A stretch of 64,000 nt of DNA, from contig NZ_JABFMU010000018.1 of the NCBI RefSeq assembly GCF_013359695.1, positions 1 through 64,000 on the forward strand. Reading direction: 5' to 3'. The notes under the pieces are model-generated. The model saw only the letters and a list, made by a program, of their open reading frames with translations, searched no databases and was not told the DNA's origin. Source of the stretch: Pseudomonas sp. C2B4 (GTDB lineage Bacteria > Pseudomonadota > Gammaproteobacteria > Pseudomonadales > Pseudomonadaceae). The position numbers and the translations under genes are program-made. Within the stretch, counting starts at the first letter, position 1, and every line of letters begins with the position of its first letter. Shown here one piece after another: positions 38,720 through 46,634 of this stretch.

Positions 38720-39008
38720 TGGGTTTTCCTTTGGCGAACGCCGCTTGTTGTTCGGCGCTGGCTTCTTGCTGGTATTGGGCTTTCCACTCGGCGTACGGCA
38801 TGCCGTAGACCACTTCGCGGGCTTCATCGAGGCTGACGTCGATCTGGCGTTCGTCGGCGGCGGCCTTGTACCACTTGGACAGGCAGTTACGGCAGAAACC
38901 CGAGAGGTTCATCAGGTCGATGTTCTGCACATCCTTGCGGCTGTCCAGATGGGCCACCAGCCGGCGAAAGGCGGCGGCTTCAAGCTCAAGGCGTTGTTGA
39001 TCGTTCAT
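38712..39008 (-). CDS. DUF1244 protein
   Basis: 98 residues; the DUF1244 core NLSGFCRNCLSKWYKAAADE with a CxxC pair near residue 42 is clear. Function unknown. It is between folX and the HopJ gene on the same strand, in the order conserved in pseudomonads. Confidence 0.85.
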   Translation of the reverse strand: MNDQQRLELEAAAFRRLVAHLDSRKDVQNIDLMNLSGFCRNCLSKWYKAAADERQIDVSLDEAREVVYGMPYAEWKAQYQQEASAEQQAAFAKGKPNE

Positions 39009-39092
39009 GGGAGGTCTCGGCGAGACAGCTGCAAGCTGCAGGAATGGATTGGGGTGGCGAGCAGTTTACAGCTTGCAGCCGGCTGCTTGTAG

Positions 39093-39464
39093 CTAGCGGC
39101 TCGCTGCCAGCGTAATCGACACCGACTCGGCAAATCGCAGGGCATGGGGCTTGTCGACTTCGACCTCGGCGTACAGCACCGATTCGTTGGCCATGACCAG
39201 GTCCAGCAACTCCTGGGTCAGGCGTTCGAGCAGGGCAAAGCGATTGCCCTCGACGTGAGCGATGATCGCCTTGGTGATGGTCCGGTAATTGAGCGCATGA
39301 TCGATATCGTTGTCGCGCACCGCTTCCTGGGCTGCGTAGAGGATGGTCAGGTTGATCAACACATCCTGCTTGTTGAGGATCTCGTCCTCGTTGATGCCGA
39401 TGTAGGTGCGCAGGCACAGGTCCTTGACCCGGATGCGTGCCATGCCTGGTTGAAGTTGTGGCAT
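39093..39464 (-). CDS. folX: Dihydroneopterin triphosphate 2'-epimerase
   Basis: 123 residues, FolB/FolX fold. [19 protein letters not shown] and [15 protein letters not shown] are family blocks. The neighbours folE and folM and the longer N-terminal [11 protein letters not shown] favour FolX over FolB. It makes dihydromonapterin triphosphate, leading with FolM to tetrahydromonapterin, the phenylalanine hydroxylase cofactor in pseudomonads. Confidence 0.87.
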   Translation of the reverse strand: MPQLQPGMARIRVKDLCLRTYIGINEDEILNKQDVLINLTILYAAQEAVRDNDIDHALNYRTITKAIIAHVEGNRFALLERLTQELLDLVMANESVLYAEVEVDKPHALRFAESVSITLAASR

Positions 39465-39466
39465 TA

Positions 39467-40042
39467 CTACTTGCTCCGTCCAATCAATTGCAGGAACTCC
39501 TGGCGGGTATTACTCGACTCGCGGAAGGCGCCGAGCATCACCGAGGTGTTCATGGTCGAATTCTGCTTCTCGACGCCGCGCATCATCATGCACATATGCT
39601 GGGCCTCGATGACTACTGCGACACCGGCCGCACCGGTCACGTGTTGCACCGCCTCGGCGATTTGCCGGGTGAGGTTTTCCTGGATTTGCAGGCGGCGGGC
39701 AAACATGTCCACCAGCCGCGCGATCTTCGACAGGCCCAGCACCTTGCCGGTTGGAATATAAGCCACATGCGCCTTGCCGATGAAGGGCAGCATGTGATGT
39801 TCGCAGAGCGAATACAGCTCGATGTTGTCGACGATCACCATTTCATCGTTGTCGGAGGCGAACAGCGCACCGTTGACGATCTCTTCGACACTTTGCTCAT
39901 AGCCGTGACAGAGATACTGCATGGCCTTGGCCGCGCGCAACGGGGTATCGCGCAGGCCTTCGCGGTCGGGGTTTTCCCCGAGGCCGAGGAGGATCTGGCG
40001 ATAGCTCTCGGACAGGGCATTCTGGGGCAGGGATAGCGTCAT
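39467..40042 (-). CDS. folE: GTP cyclohydrolase I
   Basis: 191 residues. Zinc ligands Cys80, His83 ([10 protein letters not shown]) and Cys151 ([11 protein letters not shown]) are intact. It makes dihydroneopterin triphosphate from GTP. It lies between folM and folX with two-base spacing to folX. Pseudomonads often carry a second copy elsewhere; in P. putida a folE copy is reported light-inducible, relevant here because of the LOV and LitR-type genes nearby. Confidence 0.95.
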   Translation of the reverse strand: MTLSLPQNALSESYRQILLGLGENPDREGLRDTPLRAAKAMQYLCHGYEQSVEEIVNGALFASDNDEMVIVDNIELYSLCEHHMLPFIGKAHVAYIPTGKVLGLSKIARLVDMFARRLQIQENLTRQIAEAVQHVTGAAGVAVVIEAQHMCMMMRGVEKQNSTMNTSVMLGAFRESSNTRQEFLQLIGRSK

Positions 40043-40062
40043 GGAAGATCCTCGCGGAGCAC

Positions 40063-40773
40063 TTATTTGATGTGCCTTCCGCCGTTGACGGTCAGGGTCG
40101 TGCCAGTGACATACGGGTTGTCGAGCAAATAGCGCAGGCTGTGGTAAATCACTTCGCTGCCGGGTTCGATGCCCAGCGCGGATTTGGCCAGTGCCTTGGC
40201 GCGGTAGGCCGCGTCGTCATCAGGATTGAACAGTAGCAGGGCCGGCGCAATTGCGTTGACCTTGATGCCTGGCGCGTACTTCGCGGCGAAGGACAGGGTC
40301 AGGCTGTCGAGCCCGGCTTTGCTGGCGCAATAACCGATGTGTTTGCTGCTGCCCCTGCGGGTCACGTCATCGCTGATGTGCACGATATCGGCAGGGCTCG
40401 AGCGTTCGAGCAGATCGGCGCAATGCAGGTTGATCAGGTAGGGCGCCAGCATGTGCACATTGAACATGCGGGTGAACGCCGCCGCGTCGGTGTCCGGGGT
40501 TTCGGCCAGCCACTCCGAAGCGTTGTGGACAATCGCTCGCAGGCTGTCGACACGGGTTTTCAGTTCGCTGATGAAGGCGAAGATCCCGGCTTCGCTGGAG
40601 AAGTCCGCGAACACCGCGGTCGCCCCCAGGTCACGCAGGATTTGCACGCCGGGGCGTTCGGTGCGGTAGCTGAAAACCACGCGGTGGCCGTCCTCGAGCA
40701 AGCGCTGCGCACAGTGCAGTCCGACACGCTGGCCGGCACCGGTGATGAGGATGGGGGCTGCGGAGGAAGTCAT
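40063..40773 (-). CDS. folM: Dihydromonapterin reductase (FolM-type SDR)
   Basis: 236-residue short-chain reductase. N-terminal [19 protein letters not shown] and the YCASK catalytic pair (Tyr, Lys) are present; the TGxxxGxG loop has Gln-Arg-Val as in FolM/pteridine reductases. It reduces dihydromonapterin to tetrahydromonapterin. The ATG at 40773 gives [12 protein letters not shown]; the frame to 40800 adds only a basic stretch. It heads the fol operon after a REP doublet. Confidence 0.88.
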   Translation of the reverse strand: MTSSAAPILITGAGQRVGLHCAQRLLEDGHRVVFSYRTERPGVQILRDLGATAVFADFSSEAGIFAFISELKTRVDSLRAIVHNASEWLAETPDTDAAAFTRMFNVHMLAPYLINLHCADLLERSSPADIVHISDDVTRRGSSKHIGYCASKAGLDSLTLSFAAKYAPGIKVNAIAPALLLFNPDDDAAYRAKALAKSALGIEPGSEVIYHSLRYLLDNPYVTGTTLTVNGGRHIK

Positions 40774-40846
40774 GAAAGGCTCGCGTCGCGGTGAGAGCAA
40801 AACTATACCAGCGACGGCATCGGACTACCTATTGGTGCAGCATTCT
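40774..40846 (-). promoter_or_regulatory. Probable promoter of folM-folE-folX
   Basis: Minus-strand TATAGT at about 40807-40802 lies close before folM, with no good -35. The neighbouring MerR-type regulator usually acts on promoters with weak spacing. I could not find the LitR-type dyad (T[GA]TACA-N12-TGTA[CT]A) here. Confidence 0.35.
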
Positions 40847-40938
40847 CTGTGGGAGCGAGCCTGCTCGCGAAGGCGGTGTGTCAGTCAGCAAAAGTGTCGC
40901 ATGTGCCGGCCTCTTCGCGAGCAGGCTCGCTCCCACAA
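40847..40938. repeat. REP doublet (REPIN)
   Basis: GTGGGAGCGAGCCTGCTCGC and complement, spacer about 42 bases. It separates folM from the monooxygenase-like gene. Confidence 0.93.
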
Positions 40939-40946
40939 GGGGGGTA

Positions 40947-41516
40947 TCAGTGGTTTTGAGTGGAGGGTTCGGCAGGCAATGGCCGCGTTGGCGCGCTATT
41001 CAGCCAACCCGCCAACAGCCGGGTCGACAGCGGAATAAACAAATAGACCATCAACGGCGTCAGGCACAGGGTACTGATGAAGACGCGAGGCAGCAGCGAC
41101 ATCTCGGCCAGCAACGGCCCCAATACAAAGTTAAAGAGCAGTGACACCGGGAAAAACGCCAGCCAGATCGCCACCGCTTGCTTCCAGCGTGGCGGGCGTT
41201 GGCCGGCCGCGCCGAACCAGCCTTCGATGCCGCTGACCCGATGCTCCGTCGGATGGGCGAACAAATCACTGCCGCGGGCCAGCCACGCCGTGCGCGAGGC
41301 GGAATGCTCCCAGGCATGCAGGGTATGTTCGTCGGCAAAGCGAAAAATGATCTGGAATTCGTCATCGTCGGGTGGCGGAGCGAGCACGCCGGAACCGAGA
41401 TAACCGGGGAAGTCGGTGGCCAGTTGTTCGCCTTCGCGCAACCAGGCGATCAGGTCCTGATAACGCCCATTGGCGACGCGGCGCGCAACCATCAGCGTGA
41501 CGGGGGAGGTAGACAT
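40947..41516 (-). CDS. ABM-like protein with membrane tail
   Basis: 189 residues: an antibiotic-biosynthesis-monooxygenase-type ferredoxin-like domain (about 3-95: VTLMVARRVANGRYQDLIAW; DDDEFQIIFRFADEHTLHAW) followed by two membrane helices (AVAIWLAFFPVSLLFNFVLG; FISTLCLTPLMVYLFIPL). The true substrate is unknown. Two ATGs in tandem (41519, 41516) follow GGAG; the second has better spacing. Confidence 0.75.
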   Translation of the reverse strand: MSTSPVTLMVARRVANGRYQDLIAWLREGEQLATDFPGYLGSGVLAPPPDDDEFQIIFRFADEHTLHAWEHSASRTAWLARGSDLFAHPTEHRVSGIEGWFGAAGQRPPRWKQAVAIWLAFFPVSLLFNFVLGPLLAEMSLLPRVFISTLCLTPLMVYLFIPLSTRLLAGWLNSAPTRPLPAEPSTQNH

Positions 41517-41664
41517 CATGTATCTCCATAAACAAACGCGTCGCTCCGGGTAGGAGTTTCGCCAGGCGCAGCGCCGGGGTGGTGGGCTGCGTCTCGTGAT
41601 AAGCAAGGATTATTCCTGAATCTGCCCTGTTGCGCCTGTGGCGTTTATCGATTATTCCGGCATT

Positions 41665-41686
41665 GAATCTTTACGGAATCTTTACG
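41665..41686. repeat. Tandem 11-bp direct repeat
   Basis: GAATCTTTACG twice in a row, 51 bases before the MerR-type gene and in the shared spacer with the ABM-like gene. Could be an operator. Confidence 0.6.
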
Positions 41687-41736
41687 GGGCAGGAGCGTTA
41701 GAATGGATCCCATATTTACATGGATGTTGAAAGCAG

Positions 41737-42696
41737 ATGCCCATACTCACTGACGCTGTAGCTGATGTGTCCCCTGCGCTCTCTCTTGAACGGGAAGAGC
41801 TCTTTCCCATTCGCGAGGTGGCGCGGCTGACGGGCGTCAATCCGGTCACGCTACGCGCATGGGAGCGGCGTTATGGGCTGATCGTGCCCACGCGCACCGA
41901 AAGCGGGCATCGGCTGTACTCCATGACCGATATTGAGCGTGTGCGCAGCATTCTCGATTGGATCGAGCGTGGTGTGGCGGTCAGTAAAATCGGCAAGATC
42001 CTCGCCAAGGCGGCGCCGCTTGAGGCGCTGTCGCACATCATCCCCAGCGACCTTGTTCAGGCCGACTATGCGCAATGGCAGCAGCAGGTCCAGACCGCCG
42101 TCAGTGCTTTTGACGATGTTCAACTGGAGCAGGTCTACGGACAGATCTTTTCCACTTACTCCCAGCCCGTCGTATTCCAGGACATCCTTGTCCCGCTCTG
42201 GAAGCACTTGCTGCAACGTCAGGAGACCTTCGGCCGAACCAGCGAGTGGCTGTTCCTGGACGGTTTTTTGCGGTCACGGGTTCTGCAGCGCTTGTTGTTG
42301 ATCCGGGACAAACAACCCCGGCGAGTCATCGTCAGCGCCCTGGCTGGGCAGTGTCGGGAACTTGAATTGCTGATAGCCGCCCTGTTCCTGAGCAGCGGAC
42401 AAACCGGCGTAAGGGTGTTGACCATCGGCCAGCCGTTCGACGAATTGACGCTGGTCTGCGAAAGAATCAAGCCCCAGGCGCTGGTGCTGTTCTCCAATCA
42501 CGTACCCACCCCCGAATTGCCACGACGATTGAATCGCCTGGCGATGAGTCTGGATTGTCCGGTGTTGCTGGCCGGCGATGCGTCCGATCTGGCACAGGAA
42601 AGCCTCGCCGGGTCATCGATTGGCTGCCTGGGTAACGAAGGCACAGTGATGCGCCAGCGACTGAAACAGTTCCTGGCGGGCAACCTGGATACTTGA
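41737..42696 (+). CDS. MerR-family regulator, B12-independent LitR/PplR class
   Basis: 319 residues: N-terminal MerR helix-turn-helix (FPIREVARLTGVNPVTLRAW, ERRYGLIVPTRTESGHRLYS) then a four-helix and Rossmann-like C-terminal half laid out like CarH/LitR. The usual cobalamin His (GEQHEIG-type) aligns with GQCRELE, so B12 binding looks lost. In P. putida such class II LitR proteins (PplR) control light-induced genes together with a short LOV protein; this gene is one gene away from a LOV gene. Convergent with the PilZ-like gene, 2 bases apart. Confidence 0.83.
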   Translation: MPILTDAVADVSPALSLEREELFPIREVARLTGVNPVTLRAWERRYGLIVPTRTESGHRLYSMTDIERVRSILDWIERGVAVSKIGKILAKAAPLEALSHIIPSDLVQADYAQWQQQVQTAVSAFDDVQLEQVYGQIFSTYSQPVVFQDILVPLWKHLLQRQETFGRTSEWLFLDGFLRSRVLQRLLLIRDKQPRRVIVSALAGQCRELELLIAALFLSSGQTGVRVLTIGQPFDELTLVCERIKPQALVLFSNHVPTPELPRRLNRLAMSLDCPVLLAGDASDLAQESLAGSSIGCLGNEGTVMRQRLKQFLAGNLDT

Positions 42697-42698
42697 AG

Positions 42699-43304
42699 TC
42701 AGAGATGCAGGGCGGGGTGGGTCAACCGGTGCTGTTGCAGAATGTACTGGCGCAGGCGTTCGGTTTCGTCCTTGTCGCTCTGACTCAACTGATACGCGTA
42801 GAAGCCGTTGTCGGTTTCTTTCTCGAGTGTGCCGCGCAAGGCGATCCGCTCGTAGCCTGACGGGCTGAACCACAAGGCGAAATGTTTCGGCGCCTTGGTC
42901 TTGTTGCGAACTTCCAGCAAAACACCCTTGAACGACACTTCGTGCACCCACATCGTGCCAGGCTGGCCGTTGGCGTTTTCAAGCGCTACCGGTTCGTCGA
43001 GCACCAACCGCCATGGTCGAACCAGTGGCCCGTCTTCATAAATGACGGGAACGCCTAGACGCAGATGCAGCGCATGAAACTCGTCTTCCACCAAGTGCAG
43101 GGGGAAGGTCATTTGCTGATTTTCGAAGTTGGCTTGGATGGTGACTTGCTCATGAGCGGCAAGGCGCGTGAGCAAGTCACGGATTTGCGAACCACCGTTG
43201 ACGAGCAGGCTCGACGTCGCATCCCGCACATTGAGTTGCGGGTTGTGTTGCATGGTCTGGATGAAATCCAGCTCATCCTGGGTCAGGAGCGCGTCGCGGT
43301 GCAT
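42699..43304 (-). CDS. PilZ-like protein of unknown function
   Basis: 201 residues with an N-terminal helical start (MHRDALLTQDELDFIQTMQ) and a beta-rich C-terminal domain; VHEVSFKGVLLEV resembles the PilZ DxSxxG motif with Glu for Asp, but an RxxxR motif is not clear, so c-di-GMP binding is uncertain. The ATG at 43304 is chosen; a TTG further out would overlap the LOV gene. Same strand and 54 bases after the LOV gene, so a shared transcript is likely. Confidence 0.6.
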   Translation of the reverse strand: MHRDALLTQDELDFIQTMQHNPQLNVRDATSSLLVNGGSQIRDLLTRLAAHEQVTIQANFENQQMTFPLHLVEDEFHALHLRLGVPVIYEDGPLVRPWRLVLDEPVALENANGQPGTMWVHEVSFKGVLLEVRNKTKAPKHFALWFSPSGYERIALRGTLEKETDNGFYAYQLSQSDKDETERLRQYILQQHRLTHPALHL

Positions 43305-43358
43305 GGCTAACTCAAAAGAAATAGTTACAAAGTCATTGGTGATTGTAGTTAATGACAA

Positions 43359-43835
43359 TTAATTCGCTGATTTGTTTGTGCCGTTCGTCGCCTTGAGCGC
43401 GGCCAGTTCGGCCTGGACTTCAGCCAATTGCGCTTCAAGCTGCGCAACCCGCTGTAGGGCCTTGACCTGGACGGTCACGTCTTTCTGCACGCCGATGAAA
43501 TAAACCTGCCCGTCATTCGGATTTTTCACTGTCGAAAGGGACAGCTCATTCCAGAACGGGGTGCCGTCCTTGCGGTAGTTGCGCAGGATTTCCCGGCAGG
43601 CTCCTTCGCTGTTCAAGGCGTCACGAATTTTCGGTAGGGCGTCCTGATCACGGTCCCCGGATTGCAGGAAGCGGCAATCCTGATAGAGGATTTCTTCGCT
43701 GGTGTAACCGGTCAGGCGTTCGAATGCAGGGTTGACGTAAATCAGGATCTTGTCTTGATCGCCTTCCTTTTCGGCAATCACGATACCGTCGTTGGAGGCG
43801 TTGATGGCCAGCTGCAGCAGTTTTGCGTTGATCAT
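43359..43835 (-). CDS. Short LOV-domain blue-light receptor
   Basis: 158 residues. PAS/LOV core (DGIVIAEKEGDQDKILIYVN; FERLTGYTSEEILYQ) with adduct-forming Cys54 in QDCRFLQSGDRDQ, and FWNELSLSTV and YFIGVQKDVT for flavin contacts. There is no effector domain, only a C-terminal coiled coil (about 125-155). It closely recalls the P. putida short LOV proteins PpSB1/PpSB2, including Asp in place of the usual Asn before Cys. Likely dimer that works through a partner such as the MerR-type protein. Confidence 0.92.
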   Translation of the reverse strand: MINAKLLQLAINASNDGIVIAEKEGDQDKILIYVNPAFERLTGYTSEEILYQDCRFLQSGDRDQDALPKIRDALNSEGACREILRNYRKDGTPFWNELSLSTVKNPNDGQVYFIGVQKDVTVQVKALQRVAQLEAQLAEVQAELAALKATNGTNKSAN

Positions 43836-43869
43836 CGATAAAACCCTTCCTTGTTGGTTGTTTAGGGGC

Positions 43870-43887
43870 CGTTCTCAATTGAGAACG
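43870..43887. promoter_or_regulatory. Perfect 18-bp palindrome between LOV and flavodoxin genes
   Basis: CGTTCTCAATTGAGAACG, 35 bases before the LOV start and 80 before the flavodoxin start. No loop, so more like a protein-binding operator than a terminator. Confidence 0.6.
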
Positions 43888-43966
43888 CCTCTTAGGCATT
43901 CTAAAAGAACAATCCAGGCCGTGCTGTTAATATCCCGGTCTTTTACTCAGCTTCAGGATCAGATTG

Positions 43967-44422
43967 ATGAAAGTTGCCATCATTTCCGGCTCGGTGTACG
44001 GCACGGCTGAAGAAGTCGCCCGGCATGCCGCCAGCATTTTGAAAGCCGCCGGTTTCGAAGCCTGGCACAACCCGCGTGCAACTCTGGCCGATGTGCAGGC
44101 CTTTGGGCCCGAAGCTTTTCTGGCGGTGACCTCGACCACCGGCATGGGCGAGCTGCCGGACAATCTCCAGCCTCTGTATTTCTCGATTCGTGACCAGTTG
44201 CCCGCTGCCTGGCGCGGCTTGCCGGGCGCCGTGATCGGCCTGGGCGATGCGAGCTATGGCGATACATTCTGTGGCGGTGGCGAGTTGATGCGAGAGTTGT
44301 TCGCTGAGTTGGGCATCCGCGAAGTCCTGCCAATGTTGCGCCTGGACGCCAGCGAAAGCGTGACACCGGAAGCGGACGCCGAGCCTTGGCTCGCGGAGCT
44401 GGTTGACGCTCTGCGAGGCTGA
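43967..44422 (+). CDS. MioC-type flavodoxin
   Basis: 151 residues, flavodoxin fold. FMN phosphate loop SGSVYGTAEEVARH near residue 7 and STTGMGELPDN and GLGDASYGDTFCGGG loops are intact. It probably carries electrons to an unknown oxidoreductase. Divergent from the LOV gene. The ATG at 43967 with AGGA upstream is used. Confidence 0.9.
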   Translation: MKVAIISGSVYGTAEEVARHAASILKAAGFEAWHNPRATLADVQAFGPEAFLAVTSTTGMGELPDNLQPLYFSIRDQLPAAWRGLPGAVIGLGDASYGDTFCGGGELMRELFAELGIREVLPMLRLDASESVTPEADAEPWLAELVDALRG

Positions 44423-44435
44423 TTGACGCGCCATT

Positions 44436-44458
44436 CGAGCACCTGCAATGGGTGCTCG
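44436..44458 (+). terminator. Weak hairpin after flavodoxin gene
   Basis: CGAGCACC / GGTGCTCG around a 7-base loop, no T run. Confidence 0.45.
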
Positions 44459-44650
44459 TCATCGTTCTGACGGGGCGACTGAGAATACGATTCTCTGGCG
44501 GCGGTGGTTTGACATGGATCCAACCTTCCCGGGCCGCTGACTCGTTCGGCCATCAAGCTGGCTGCCAATGCAACTACGCGAACCCGGAGGGCTGACTAGA
44601 CTCGATAGTCATTGGAAACACTCCATAATAAAAACCAGAGGTTCCTAGCC

Positions 44651-45433
44651 GTGAGCGTAGCCCCCGTCCAATCGCCCCACAGTGTCAAAGACCTTGTCAG
44701 TGCTGCCGAATGGCAGACCCGCGTCGACCTCGCTGCCTGTTATCGCCTGGTGGCTCAGCATGGCTGGGATGATCTGATTTTCACCCACATCTCCGCCAAG
44801 GTTCCGGGCACTGAAGACTTCCTGATCAACCCGTTCGGGTTGATGTTTCATGAGATCACCGCGTCGAGCCTGGTCAAGGTCGATCAGGCCGGCAACAAAC
44901 TGATGGACAGCCCCTACGAGATCAACCCGGCCGGGTACACCATCCATAGTGCCGTGCATGAAGTCCGGCATGATGTGGTCTGCGTACTGCACACTCACAC
45001 AGCGTCCGGTGTTGCGGTGTCGGCACAGAAACAGGGCGTATTGCCGATCAGCCAGCAGTCGCTGTTCGTGCTGTCCAGCCTGGCGTATCACGCCTACGAA
45101 GGTGTTGCGCTTAATCATGAGGAAAAGGCACGACTGCAAGCCGACCTCGGGGAAAACAATTTCCTGATGCTGCACAACCACGGTCTGCTGACCTGCGGCA
45201 GCACCATTGCCGACACCTTCCTGATGATGTTCACGTTCCAGCGCGCTTGCGATATCCAGGTCATGGCACAGAACGGTGGTGCGGAACTGATCGCCATCGA
45301 GCCGCAGATATTGGCGGGTGCCAAGGCGATGATTGCCGGCGTAACCAAAAGTGCTCAAGGCATGGGCGGAGCGTTGGCCTGGCCAGCGCTACTGCGCAAA
45401 CTCGATAAACTAGACCCGGGTTATAAACTCTAA
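44651..45433 (+). CDS. Class II aldolase/adducin-family protein
   Basis: 260 residues. Metal ligands in VLHTHTASG (near 119) and NHGLLTCG (near 180) mark the family; the acid in FGLMFHEITASSL region is present. Members include sugar-phosphate aldolases and decarboxylases, so the reaction is not known. The GTG at 44651 with AGAGG upstream gives MSVAPVQSPHSV, a usual start; ATG at 44612 is possible. Stop and next start share one base (TAATG). Confidence 0.82.
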   Translation: MSVAPVQSPHSVKDLVSAAEWQTRVDLAACYRLVAQHGWDDLIFTHISAKVPGTEDFLINPFGLMFHEITASSLVKVDQAGNKLMDSPYEINPAGYTIHSAVHEVRHDVVCVLHTHTASGVAVSAQKQGVLPISQQSLFVLSSLAYHAYEGVALNHEEKARLQADLGENNFLMLHNHGLLTCGSTIADTFLMMFTFQRACDIQVMAQNGGAELIAIEPQILAGAKAMIAGVTKSAQGMGGALAWPALLRKLDKLDPGYKL

Positions 45434-46332
45434 TGGCACTCGCCGAGATCCCGCTGTGTATCTGGCGCAAGCGCGGCCAGAGCTTCGTATTCCGGGGCCA
45501 GACCATCCGTTTCTGGACGGCGGGGCAGGGTGAGCCGCTGCTGCTTATTCATGGCTTTCCGAGCGCCAGTTGGGACTGGCATTACCTGTGGCAGCCGCTG
45601 ACGCAGCGCTATCGCGTGATCGCCTGCGACATGCTCGGCTTCGGTGACTCGGCGAAACCCGTGAATCATGAATACAGCCTGCTGGAACAGGCCGATCTGC
45701 AACAAGCCCTGCTGGAACACCTGAAGGTCGTGGAGCCGGTGCACCTGCTGGCCCACGATTATGGCGACAGCGTGGCCCAGGAGCTGCTGGCCCGGCACTA
45801 CGAATCGCACATCCATCTCGCCAGCTGTGTGTTTCTCAATGGCGGGTTGTTTCCGGAAACCCATCGCCCAGTCCTGATGCAGAAACTGCTGCTCAGCCCC
45901 TTGGGCTGGATGATCGGCCGCGCGTTCAGTCGAGATGGGCTGGTGAAGAGTTTCCGCCAGATCTTCGGCCCGCAAACCCGTCCCACTGAAAGCGAGATGG
46001 ATGACTTCTGGAGCCTGATCGAAACCAATCGCGGCCCGCGGATCATGCACAAATTGATCACCTACATTCCGGAACGGCGGGTGCAGCGCGAGCGTTGGGT
46101 CAGTGCAATGCAGCGCGGCGAAGTGCCGCTGCGGGTGATCGATGGCGAGGTCGATCCAATCTCGGGTGCGCACATGGTGGCGCGTTATCGGGAGCTGATT
46201 CCCGATCCGGACGCCGTGTTGTTGAGCGACATTGGTCATTACCCGCAGATCGAAGCACCGTGCCAGGTGCTCAAGCATTACCTGGCGTTTCGTGACCAAC
46301 TGATATCGCCGCTCAAGATGGCTTGTTCCTGA
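45433..46332 (+). CDS. Alpha/beta hydrolase, MEST-like
   Basis: 299 residues. Nucleophile elbow HDYGDSVAQELL, oxyanion motif LIHGFPSASWDW, catalytic His in IGHYPQIEAP. Residue order is that of enzymes with an Asp nucleophile (epoxide hydrolases, haloalkane dehalogenases). NGGLFPETHRPVLMQKLLLS and FGPQTRPTESEM closely recall vertebrate MEST/PEG1. Substrate unknown. Co-translated with the aldolase gene. Confidence 0.85.
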   Translation: MALAEIPLCIWRKRGQSFVFRGQTIRFWTAGQGEPLLLIHGFPSASWDWHYLWQPLTQRYRVIACDMLGFGDSAKPVNHEYSLLEQADLQQALLEHLKVVEPVHLLAHDYGDSVAQELLARHYESHIHLASCVFLNGGLFPETHRPVLMQKLLLSPLGWMIGRAFSRDGLVKSFRQIFGPQTRPTESEMDDFWSLIETNRGPRIMHKLITYIPERRVQRERWVSAMQRGEVPLRVIDGEVDPISGAHMVARYRELIPDPDAVLLSDIGHYPQIEAPCQVLKHYLAFRDQLISPLKMACS

Positions 46333-46362
46333 ATCAGAGGACGTCCTGTGCTAAGGGGGGAT

Positions 46363-46497
46363 TTGTGGCGAGGGGATTTATCCCCGTTCGACTGCGTAGC
46401 AGTCGTAAAATCTGCGGTCGTTTTCACCTGACACACCTCGTGGGATGATTTTGGGGCCGCTTCGCAGCCCAACGGGGATGAATCCCCTCGCCACAGG
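46363..46497. repeat. Second-family REP doublet (GTGGCGAGGGGATTTATCCC)
   Basis: GTGGCGAGGGGATTTATCCCC at left, related complement at right ending CTCGCCACAGG, with inner hairpins (ACTGCGTAGCAGT; GGGGCCGCTTCGCAGCCC). The 302-base gap between the hydrolase and SDR genes holds mainly this element. A sister copy is at 56618. Confidence 0.88.
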
Positions 46498-46634
46498 TTT
46501 TGTGTTCGCACTTTTTGCGGCCAATCATCCCCCTGCCTTATCGCACACCATTCAGCCTCCCCCCTGTTTATTGTGACCCGCAGCGCCGTGCCTGAAACTC
46601 CAAGGCAATGTCCCTTGGCCTGCTGGAGTTCCCC

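Noticed and set aside
43318..43350. LitR-type dyad TTACA-TGTAG before the PilZ-like gene
   Set aside because: Spacing is 14 rather than 12 bases and the outer bases do not match the reported site; too weak to call.
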